NCBI GenBank assembly: GCA_021847605.1
Contig: JAJZQN010000002.1
Coordinates: forward strand, 62,001 to 126,000
Direction of reading: 5' to 3'
DNA length: 64,000 nucleotides
Source of the DNA: Pseudomonadota bacterium
GTDB lineage: Bacteria > Pseudomonadota > Alphaproteobacteria > Sphingomonadales > Sphingomonadaceae
Position numbers and translations under genes: made by a program. The notes beneath the pieces are model-generated. The model made no database searches. It had not been told where the DNA came from and was given only the letters and a program-made list of their open reading frames with translations. Shown here one piece after another: positions 54,911 through 62,321 of this stretch (the first letter of the stretch is position 1; every line of letters starts with the position of its first letter).

Positions 54911-56476
54911 ATGATAAAAACCCTGCGCCGCACGACTGCAGCGCTGCTGCTCTGCGCCAGCGCGCTGGCCACCAGCGCCCACGCCGACACGGACGGCAAA
55001 CCTACCAGCGCGACGATCCACGCCGACAAGCCCGGCGCGGTCTATGACAAGGCGATCTTCACCCAGTTCGCCGAACATCTGGGTACCGGCATCTATGGCG
55101 GCCTGTATGTCGGCAATGACAAGTCGATCCCCAATACCAACGGCTTTCGCAACGATGTGATCGGCGCGCTCAGGAATCTGTCGGTGCCGATCATCCGCTG
55201 GCCCGGCGGCTGCTTCGCCGACGAATATCACTGGCGCGAAGGCATCGGCCCCAAGGCGCAGCGCCCGGTCAAGGTCAACACCCATTGGGGCGGCGTGACC
55301 GAACCCAATACGGTCGGCACGCATGAGTTTTTCGAACTGCTGCGACAGGTCGGCGCTCAGGCCTATATTGCGGGCAATGTCGGCAATGGCACGCCACAGG
55401 AAATGGCCGAGTGGGTCGAATATATGACTGCGCCGGCTGGCACGCTGGCCGATCTGCGGGCGAAGAACGGCCATAAGGAACCCTGGGCCGTTCCCTATTT
55501 CGGCGTGGGCAACGAACTCTGGGGATGTGGCGGCAATATGCGGCCCGAATTCGCCGCTGACGAAACCCGCCGTTATGCGACGTTCGTCAAGGCGCCTGCC
55601 GGGACAAAGATCGTGAAGATCGCGTCCGGCGCCAATGTCGACGATTATAACTGGACCGAAGCCATGATGCGCGTGGCCGGCAGTCAGGTCGACGGCCTGT
55701 CGCTCCATTATTATGTCCATCCCGCCGGCGGCTGGCCGCCGCGCGCACCGGCCGTCGATTTCGACGAAACCGGCTGGGCGGACGCGCTGAGCGGCGCGCT
55801 CCACATGGACGAGTTGATCACCAAGCATAGCGCGATCATGGACAAATATGATCCCGCCAAGCGCGTATTCCTGGCCGTCGATGAATGGGGTGCCTGGTAT
55901 GCGCAGGATCCGGATACGCATCCGGGCTTCCTGCGTCAGCAGAACACGCTGCGCGACGCCCTGATCGCGTCGATCCACCTCGACATCTTTGCCAAACATG
56001 CCGACCGCGTCCGCATGACCGCGATCGCGCAGATGGTGAATGTGCTTCAGGCGATGATCCTGACCGACGGCAAGAAGATGGTGCTGACGCCCACCTATCA
56101 TGTCTTCGAAATGTACAAGCCCTGGCAGGACGCGACCGTGCTGCCGATCGACATTGCGACACCCTGGTATGCCAAGGACAAGTTCACCATGCCCGCCGTC
56201 AGCGGTTCGGCGGTGAAGGCAAAGGATGGCAAGGTCCATGTCGGCCTGTCCAATCTCGACCCGAACCAGTCCAACACGGTGACGGTGAAGCTGGATGGCC
56301 TGAACGCCGCCAGCGTATCGGGCCGCATCCTGACCGCGCCGGCGATCAATTCGCACAACAGCTTCGACGCGCCCGAAACCGTCAAGCCTGTCGCCTTCAC
56401 CGGCGCGCAGGTCAGTGGCGGCACGCTGACCGTCACGCTCCCGCCGAAATCGGTGGTCGTGCTGGACCTGCAATAA
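54911..56476 (+). CDS. GH51 alpha-L-arabinofuranosidase, exported
   Basis: 521 residues with a signal peptide (ALLLCASALATSAHA). (beta/alpha)8 catalytic domain: WPGGCFADEYHWREGIGP, acid/base Glu202 in GVGNELWGCGG, nucleophile Glu325 in VDEWGAWYAQD; C-terminal beta domain. It releases L-arabinose from arabinan side chains or arabino-oligosaccharides. GH51 enzymes are usually cytoplasmic, so an exported one fits periplasmic breakdown of oligomers brought in by the TonB receptor. 25 bp after the dehydrogenase gene; ends at a strong terminator. Confidence 0.93.
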   Translation: MIKTLRRTTAALLLCASALATSAHADTDGKPTSATIHADKPGAVYDKAIFTQFAEHLGTGIYGGLYVGNDKSIPNTNGFRNDVIGALRNLSVPIIRWPGGCFADEYHWREGIGPKAQRPVKVNTHWGGVTEPNTVGTHEFFELLRQVGAQAYIAGNVGNGTPQEMAEWVEYMTAPAGTLADLRAKNGHKEPWAVPYFGVGNELWGCGGNMRPEFAADETRRYATFVKAPAGTKIVKIASGANVDDYNWTEAMMRVAGSQVDGLSLHYYVHPAGGWPPRAPAVDFDETGWADALSGALHMDELITKHSAIMDKYDPAKRVFLAVDEWGAWYAQDPDTHPGFLRQQNTLRDALIASIHLDIFAKHADRVRMTAIAQMVNVLQAMILTDGKKMVLTPTYHVFEMYKPWQDATVLPIDIATPWYAKDKFTMPAVSGSAVKAKDGKVHVGLSNLDPNQSNTVTVKLDGLNAASVSGRILTAPAINSHNSFDAPETVKPVAFTGAQVSGGTLTVTLPPKSVVVLDLQ

Positions 56477-56490
56477 CGGCTTTCGCCAAC

Positions 56491-56529
56491 TGGGTGGGCG
56501 GCGCGCATGTGTCGCCCACCCATTTTTTT
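56491..56529 (+). terminator. Terminator between GH51 and GH43 genes
   Basis: TGGGTGGGCG and CGCCCACCCA form a perfect 10-bp stem followed by seven Ts. It lies 15 bp after the GH51 stop and only 25 bp before the next start, so it may lower rather than abolish read-through into the GH43 gene. Confidence 0.85.
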
Positions 56530-56553
56530 GACATCGGGAGAGGACGAAACGCC

Positions 56554-57576
56554 ATGAAATTATGGGCAGCGGCAGCCTTGCTGGCCATCGGCAGCGCATC
56601 CATCGCACAGGATGCGGCATCGCCATCGAACGGCAGCCTCAACAGCCGCCTGTCAGGCGACCTCGTTCCCACCCATGATCCGGTCATCGCCCGCGAAGGC
56701 AACATCTATCATGTGTTCAGCACCGGCCATGGCGACCGGCTGATCGAAACGCGCACATCACCCGACCTTGTTCACTGGACGGCGGGCGATCCGATTTTCA
56801 CGTCGCTCCCCGACTGGGCGAAGCAGGCCATCCCGGGCAGCAACGGCATGTGGGCGCCCGATATTTCCCATGTGAACGGCCGCTATCGCCTTTATTATTC
56901 CGTCTCCACCTTCGGCTCGAACCGTTCCGCCATTGGCCTCGCCACCAGCCCAACGCTGGACCCCAAGGCGAAAAATTACGGCTGGCGCGACGAAGGGATG
57001 GTCGTCATGTCCACGAAGGACGACGACTATAACGCCATCGACCCCAATTTCATCATCGACCGCACCGGCCGCCACTGGCTGACGCTGGGCAGTTTCTGGA
57101 CCGGCATCAAGCTGTTCGAACTGGACCCGAAGACCGGCAAGCCCAAGGATGCCAAGGCAAAGCCATTCAGCATCGCGCGCCGCCCCGCCCCCGCCGGTGG
57201 CCCCGCGCCGGTCGAGGCGCCCTTCATCATCGATCATGGCGGCTATTACTGGCTGATGGTCAGCTATGATTATTGCTGCAAGGGGGTGAACAGCACCTAT
57301 TACACGGTGATCGGCCGTTCAAAGGAGATTACCGGCCCCTATCTGGGCAAGGATGGCAGCCCGATGATGGAGGGCGGCGGCACCATCTTCCTGCGCGCCG
57401 ACCTTCAGGAACAGCAGCGCTTCCGCGGGCCGGGCCATGCAGGCTGGATTCATGATCGGGATGGCAGGGATTATGTCGTCTATCATGCGTATGACAAGCA
57501 GGCTAACGGCGCCCCGACATTGCGCATCGCCCCGGTGCAATGGGGTGCCGATGGCTGGCCCGTCGCCCAATATTAA
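56554..57576 (+). CDS. GH43 endo-1,5-alpha-L-arabinanase, exported
   Basis: 340 residues with signal peptide (MKLWAAAALLAIGSASIA). Five-bladed propeller: catalytic base in PTHDPVIAREGNIYHVFST, pKa-modulating Asp in YNAIDPNFIID, acid Glu in PVEAPFIIDHGGYYWLMVSYDYCC. It cuts the linear alpha-1,5 arabinan chain. GGGAGAGGA precedes the ATG by about 8 nt. Works with the GH51 and the second GH43. Confidence 0.92.
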   Translation: MKLWAAAALLAIGSASIAQDAASPSNGSLNSRLSGDLVPTHDPVIAREGNIYHVFSTGHGDRLIETRTSPDLVHWTAGDPIFTSLPDWAKQAIPGSNGMWAPDISHVNGRYRLYYSVSTFGSNRSAIGLATSPTLDPKAKNYGWRDEGMVVMSTKDDDYNAIDPNFIIDRTGRHWLTLGSFWTGIKLFELDPKTGKPKDAKAKPFSIARRPAPAGGPAPVEAPFIIDHGGYYWLMVSYDYCCKGVNSTYYTVIGRSKEITGPYLGKDGSPMMEGGGTIFLRADLQEQQRFRGPGHAGWIHDRDGRDYVVYHAYDKQANGAPTLRIAPVQWGADGWPVAQY

Positions 57577-57671
57577 AGTGTAACCCGACCAGATTTTGAC
57601 GCTGCATTTGTCAGACCGGCAACCCTGCAAAACCGTCCTGAAAATGCTCTAACATGACCGGAGAGAGTCAG

Positions 57672-59111
57672 ATGTCCTTCGCCCTTTCCCGCCGCGGCTT
57701 CATCGGCAGCGCCGCCGCTTTGTCCGCAACGCCCATGGCATCCCCCATGGCTGCCTATGCCAAGTCGGATGCAGCGGCCAACGCGCCCGTACCCGTCAAC
57801 CCGCTGGTGAAACAACGCGCCGATGCGCAGGTGTTCCGTCATGACGACGGCAACTATTATCTGACCGGCTCCGTCCCCGAATATGATCGGCTGGTCCTGC
57901 GCCGTTCGAAAACGCTGGCCGGCCTCGCCACGGCCAAGGAAGCGGTGCTGTGGCGCCATGAGAAAACGGGGCCGCGTTCCGGTTTTATCTGGGCGCCTGA
58001 ACTGCATCTGATCGACGGCAAATGGATCATGTATTTCGCCGCCGGTCCCAGCGGCGGTGGCGACGATGTATTCCGCATCCGCACCTATGCGGTCATCTGC
58101 GACGGCAATGATCCGATGACCGGCAAATGGTCGGTTCTGGGCGAATTTCAGTCGCCCTGGGACAGTTTCAACCTCGATTCGACCAGCTTCGTGCATAAGG
58201 GCGTGCGCTATTTCGCCTGGGCGCAGCGGGAACCGGGCATCGACACCAACTCCAACCTGTATATCGCAAAGCTGGAATCTCCGCTGAAGCTGGGCAGCAA
58301 GGCCACGCGCCTGACCGTCCCCACGCTCGATTGGGAAGTGCGCGGTTATAAGGTGGCGGAGGCACCCGCCGTCCTGCATCGCAATGGCCGCCTGTTCATG
58401 ACCTATTCGGCCAGCGCGACCGATGCCCGTTATTGCCTCGGCCTGCTGACGGCGGACGAAAATGCCGACCTGCTCGACGCCAGTAGCTGGACCAAGTCAC
58501 CCCAGCCGGTGTTCGTCACCAACACCCAGACCAGCGTCTATGGCCCCGGTCACAACAGCTTCACCGTGGACGAAAAGGGCCGCGACATCCTCGTCTATCA
58601 TGGCCGCGACTATGAAGCGATCGAGGGCGACCCGCTGTTCAACCCGGACCGCCATACCCGTGTCCAGCGCCTCTATTATACCGCCGACGGCACGCCCGAT
58701 TTCGGCGTCCCCGTGGGCAACGGCCCCATGCCCGAACGCTTCGCCTCTGCCTCCAATCCCAAATTGCTGCTGGCGCATGACGGCACGCGCGTCATCGCGG
58801 GCAACCCCGCTTTGCCCCAGACCCAGTTCCGCCAGTTGCCCGGCCGCGCCGGGGCCAAGAGCGTGATGCTGTCCCCCATCCTGATGCCCGACCATTATCT
58901 CGTCGCGAACAAGGATGGTTCGATCAGCCTGCAACCCGACAGCCAGAGTGCGGATTTCGCGCTGCGCAGCCAGTTCGTCCGTTTCGATGAAGATGGGCGC
59001 GGCACGCGCTTCGTCGCCATTTCCATTCCCGGCAAGGCACTGGGGATCAGCGATGGTCAGGTCAAACTGGTGTCCAGCCGCACATCCGGCGCCTATTTCA
59101 ACGCCGACTAA
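57672..59111 (+). CDS. GH43 arabinofuranosidase with C-terminal AbfB/CBM42-like domain, Tat signal
   Basis: 479 residues. Tat signal SRRGFIGSAAALSATPMASP at the N-terminus. GH43 propeller: base Asp in RADAQVFRHDDGNYYLTGSVPEYDRL, modulating Asp in NLDSTSFVHKG, acid Glu in VAEAPAVLHRNGRLFMTY. The C-terminal 130 residues (MLSPILMPDHYLVANKDGSISLQ; TRFVAISIPGKALGISDG) resemble an AbfB/CBM42 arabinose-binding domain. The usual DPxV around the base is DAQV here; the Asp is kept. GGAGAGAG precedes the ATG at 57672; an ATG six codons earlier lacks one. Confidence 0.88.
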   Translation: MSFALSRRGFIGSAAALSATPMASPMAAYAKSDAAANAPVPVNPLVKQRADAQVFRHDDGNYYLTGSVPEYDRLVLRRSKTLAGLATAKEAVLWRHEKTGPRSGFIWAPELHLIDGKWIMYFAAGPSGGGDDVFRIRTYAVICDGNDPMTGKWSVLGEFQSPWDSFNLDSTSFVHKGVRYFAWAQREPGIDTNSNLYIAKLESPLKLGSKATRLTVPTLDWEVRGYKVAEAPAVLHRNGRLFMTYSASATDARYCLGLLTADENADLLDASSWTKSPQPVFVTNTQTSVYGPGHNSFTVDEKGRDILVYHGRDYEAIEGDPLFNPDRHTRVQRLYYTADGTPDFGVPVGNGPMPERFASASNPKLLLAHDGTRVIAGNPALPQTQFRQLPGRAGAKSVMLSPILMPDHYLVANKDGSISLQPDSQSADFALRSQFVRFDEDGRGTRFVAISIPGKALGISDGQVKLVSSRTSGAYFNAD

Positions 59112-59133
59112 TATACTGAGATATCGATTGGAT

Positions 59134-59170
59134 GGAGCCGGCAATCCCCTGATTGCCGGCTCCTTTCTTT
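59134..59170 (+). terminator. Terminator after the second GH43 gene
   Basis: GGAGCCGGCAATC, loop CCCT, GATTGCCGGCTCC: a perfect 13-bp stem followed by TTTCTTTT. Ends the operon before the TonB receptor gene. Confidence 0.9.
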
Positions 59171-59214
59171 TGCGCGCCGCCACGAAAAACAGCCAGAATC
59201 CGCAATTTTCCGGT

Positions 59215-59230
59215 GTGATATTAGTATCAC
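59215..59230. promoter_or_regulatory. Palindrome GTGATATTAGTATCAC upstream of TonB receptor
   Basis: Perfect 6-bp arms GTGATA/TATCAC around TTAG, 124 bp before the receptor start. It could be a second regulator's site. The outer spacing differs from a CRP box (TGTGA-N8-TCAC instead of N6). Confidence 0.35.
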
Positions 59231-59294
59231 TAGCCCCCTGCCAACCGCCTTCCGACACATAAAATTCCGCTTGCGATTCCCTTCCTGTGACAAT

Positions 59295-59311
59295 AATTAG
59301 TCCGAGTAATT
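59295..59311. promoter_or_regulatory. Operator-like motif copy 3 (TonB receptor promoter)
   Basis: AATTAGTCCGAGTAATT, the most symmetric copy (7 of 8 base pairs of the two half-sites match). It lies 42 bp before the receptor start, where a bound repressor would block transcription. CTTCCTGT (59281-59288) stands 6 nt upstream, as it does next to copy 2. Confidence 0.65.
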
Positions 59312-59353
59312 CAAAGCATGGCCAATCGGCCAGCCTAGGGGAGGATATTCGAA

Positions 59354-62203
59354 ATGGCGTTCAAGCCCGTCGCACTTGGCTCCGCATCCATCGTTGCATT
59401 GATGTTGTCCGGCATCGCCCATGCGCAGACCGCGCCGGTCGAAACCCCTGCCGCGCCGCAGGATGCCCCCGCTGACGAAGCCGCCGATATCGTCGTCACC
59501 GGCGTCCGCGCCTCCATCGTCGGCGCCCTCAACGTCCGCAAGCAATCGACCCAGATCGTCGATTCGATCGTTTCGGAAGACGTCGGCAAACTGCCGGACA
59601 ATAATGTCATCGAAGCGTTGCAGCGCGTCACCGGCATTCAGGTCACGAACCGCACCGGCGGCGAGGCAGCCGGCATCTCGATCCGCGGCCTGCCCGACGC
59701 TCTGACCACCCTTAACGGCCGCAACATCTTTACCGCCGCCGGTCAGGCCTTCTCGTTGCAGGATATTTCGGCGAACCTCGTCAATCGCGTTGACGTGTAC
59801 AAAACCCGTTCGGCCGACCAGATCGAAACCGGCCTCGCGGGGCAGGTCGACGTCCAGACTCGTCGCCCCTTCGATTTCGACGGCTTCGCCATCTCCGGTC
59901 TCGCCCGTGGTATCTATAATGAACAGGCCGACACCTATAATCCCAACGTCGCGCTGCTGGTCAGCGACCGCTGGGAAACCGGTATCGGCGACATCGGCAT
60001 ATTGGTGAACGGCAGCTATACCCGCACCAAATATCGCGATCAGACCGTCACATCGGGCGCGCTGGTTCCCTTTGCCGACATGGATCCGACCGCAGGCACC
60101 GGCCTCAGCGCATTCCAGCGTATCTTCCCCGCTGCCAAGGATCCGATCACCGGCGAATATGCCGTCGCCCCGGCGCTGGGCGCATGGGAACCGGGCCTCG
60201 ACCGCGGCCTGTCGACTGCGGCTGGCTCGACTATGCTCGTCAACGGCGTGGAAACCCCTTATTATCTCTCGCGCGATGCCGCTTTCAGCTCGGACCTGTA
60301 CGGCAAGCGTGAACGCCCGTCGTTCAACGTCGCCCTGCAATGGGCGCCCAACAGCAGCTCGGTCTATACTGCCGAAGTCTTCTATGCCGGGTTCCGCGGC
60401 GAAACCTTCAACAGCCTTCAGTTCAGCTTCGTCGATTATTGGGACAATCCGGTCGCGCCGACGCTGTATGACGGCACCAACATCGTCAAGGCACGCACCG
60501 CCAACAATGTCTATGGCTTCAACAGCGGCGATTATACCAAGACCAAGACTGACAGCTTCGTCTATGCCCTGAACGGCAAGTGGGATCTGGGCGATCGCGG
60601 CAAGATTATCGGCGACATCGCCTATCAGACCAGCAAGGTGCAGACCTCGTTCATGGCGATGCGTACCGATCGCGTCGCCAGCCAAATCAATGTCGACTAT
60701 AATGCCGGTGGCGGTATCGCCTCCTACCATTTCGACGATGACAGCCTGCTGACCGATTCCAGCGTGTGGAACGTCGCCCAGCTTTACGACAATGCCAATC
60801 GCGACAAGGGCAGCGCCATCACCGGCACGCTGGATGGCTATTACACTTGGGATGAAGGCTTCATCCGTCAGGTAAAGGCCGGTATCCGCATCGATCAGCG
60901 CAAGGCATCGACCGCCCTGCGCACGCAGGATCGCGGCGCCCCGCTGACCGCCACCACCCTTGCGGGTCTGGGCGCCGACGCCGCCTTCACCAACTCGGAC
61001 TTTTATCAGGGTCGCGCAGACGTTCCGACCAGTTGGACGCTGGCCAACGGCTACTGGCTGCATAACAATGCCGATTATGTCCGTGGCCTTTATGGCCTGC
61101 CGACTTCTGATCAGTTGTCGCTGCAAAAGGTGTTCGACATCGATGAAAGCACCATCGCCATGTATGTGCAGGTCGATGGCGAAATCTCGATCTTCGGCCG
61201 CCCGCTGAAGCTTCAGGCTGGCGCCCGCTATGTAACGGTCGACACCGACTATAATTTCTTCGACCGCTATAATGACGGCGCGCGGACCAGCGTGTCGTCG
61301 GGTTCGGATCGCTGGCTGCCCAGCTTCACCGCACGGTATGAGATTTTCGACAATCTGCGCCTGCGCTTCAACTATGGTGAAACGCTGCGCCGTCCCAACT
61401 TCACCGACATCAATCCCAACTACAACCTAACCGGCGACCTCACCAATGTCGGCTATGGCAGCGGTTCGGCGGGAACCGCCGGCCTAAAACCGACCCATTC
61501 GAAGAATTTCGACGTCGCGCTGGAATGGTATTTCGAACGCAACAGCGCGATCACGCTGACGGCCTTCCGTCGTGAGATTCAGGGGCTGGTCGTTCCGCTC
61601 ACCATTCAGGAATATATTCCCAACAACGGCATCGAAGCAGGCGCGACCAACAATTTTGCCATCACCCGGCCGATCAACGCATCGAACGGCGTGCTGAAGG
61701 GACTGGAAGCAGGCCTGACCTACTTCCCCAGCTATCTGCCCGGTCCGCTCAATGGCCTTGGCTTCGTGGGCAGCGTCACGGTGCTGGATTCCAAGCAGAA
61801 TATCCCGCTCTCCAACTCGGCGGGTGAAATCACCGGACAGGCAAGCTCGCCCTTCTTCGGCGTGTCGGACCTCAGCTATAATGCCACGCTGGCCTATGAT
61901 AACGGGCCGATCGGTGCGCGACTGTCCTATATCTGGCGCAAGGCGTTTCTGGCGAACAACGAAGCCCGTCTGTTCGCCAACCCGATCGGCGTGTGGCGCA
62001 CCCCGGAAAAGAGCCTCGACCTCCAGCTCACCTGGAACGTCAATGATCGCCTCGGCGTGACCTTCGACGCGGTGAACCTCACCAAGGCGAAGCAGCAGAC
62101 CTATTATAAGTTCGAAGATGTTGGCGGCCCCGAGCAGTTCAACCTCGGCACCACCCTGCTGGCGCGTACTTTCGCGCTGGGTGTTCGCTATACCTTCAAG
62201 TGA
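59354..62203 (+). CDS. TonB-dependent receptor, probable arabino-oligosaccharide importer
   Basis: 949 residues. Signal peptide MAFKPVALGSASIVALMLSGIAHAQ, TonB-box-like ADIVVTGVRAS, plug domain (QIVDSIVSEDVGKLPDNNVIEALQRVTGIQV is the hallmark of the Caulobacter/Xanthomonas type), long barrel ending in FALGVRYTFK. Receptors of this type take up plant oligosaccharides. The position next to GH51/GH43 genes and the operator-like site 42 bp upstream make arabino-oligosaccharides the likely ligand. AGGGGAGG precedes the ATG. Confidence 0.93.
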   Translation: MAFKPVALGSASIVALMLSGIAHAQTAPVETPAAPQDAPADEAADIVVTGVRASIVGALNVRKQSTQIVDSIVSEDVGKLPDNNVIEALQRVTGIQVTNRTGGEAAGISIRGLPDALTTLNGRNIFTAAGQAFSLQDISANLVNRVDVYKTRSADQIETGLAGQVDVQTRRPFDFDGFAISGLARGIYNEQADTYNPNVALLVSDRWETGIGDIGILVNGSYTRTKYRDQTVTSGALVPFADMDPTAGTGLSAFQRIFPAAKDPITGEYAVAPALGAWEPGLDRGLSTAAGSTMLVNGVETPYYLSRDAAFSSDLYGKRERPSFNVALQWAPNSSSVYTAEVFYAGFRGETFNSLQFSFVDYWDNPVAPTLYDGTNIVKARTANNVYGFNSGDYTKTKTDSFVYALNGKWDLGDRGKIIGDIAYQTSKVQTSFMAMRTDRVASQINVDYNAGGGIASYHFDDDSLLTDSSVWNVAQLYDNANRDKGSAITGTLDGYYTWDEGFIRQVKAGIRIDQRKASTALRTQDRGAPLTATTLAGLGADAAFTNSDFYQGRADVPTSWTLANGYWLHNNADYVRGLYGLPTSDQLSLQKVFDIDESTIAMYVQVDGEISIFGRPLKLQAGARYVTVDTDYNFFDRYNDGARTSVSSGSDRWLPSFTARYEIFDNLRLRFNYGETLRRPNFTDINPNYNLTGDLTNVGYGSGSAGTAGLKPTHSKNFDVALEWYFERNSAITLTAFRREIQGLVVPLTIQEYIPNNGIEAGATNNFAITRPINASNGVLKGLEAGLTYFPSYLPGPLNGLGFVGSVTVLDSKQNIPLSNSAGEITGQASSPFFGVSDLSYNATLAYDNGPIGARLSYIWRKAFLANNEARLFANPIGVWRTPEKSLDLQLTWNVNDRLGVTFDAVNLTKAKQQTYYKFEDVGGPEQFNLGTTLLARTFALGVRYTFK

Positions 62204-62212
62204 GTGCCCGAT

Positions 62213-62240
62213 GGGGCGCGGTGTCTCCTCACCGCGCCCC
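62213..62240 (+). terminator. First of two stem-loops after TonB receptor
   Basis: GGGGCGCGGTG, loop TCTCCT, CACCGCGCCCC: perfect 11-bp stem, without a T-run, 9 bp after the receptor stop. It may protect mRNA from 3' decay more than stop transcription. Confidence 0.55.
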
Positions 62241-62246
62241 GTCTCC

Positions 62247-62292
62247 ATGGCGGCTGTTCCGGGAACCTCTCCAAACCCGGAACGGCCGCCAT
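62247..62292 (+). terminator. Second stem-loop after TonB receptor
   Basis: ATGGCGGCTGTTCCGGG pairs with CCCGGAACGGCCGCCAT (16 of 17) across a 12-nt loop, followed by ATTTGTTTG. Tandem hairpins leave the next gene expressed by read-through or by its own promoter. Confidence 0.6.
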
Positions 62293-62321
62293 ATTTGTTT
62301 GTAAACCACAGGGAGGTGATG

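Noticed and set aside
54683..56626. 647-codon minus-strand open frame opposite GH51
   Set aside because: Antisense shadow; the plus strand shows GH51 catalytic motifs and a signal peptide.
59214..59231. CRP box TGTGA...TCACA upstream of the TonB receptor
   Set aside because: Half-sites are separated by 8 and not 6 bp and the last base differs; kept only as an unassigned palindrome.
59297..61126. 609-codon minus-strand open frame opposite the TonB receptor of the arabinan locus
   Set aside because: Shadow of the receptor; no domain recognised.
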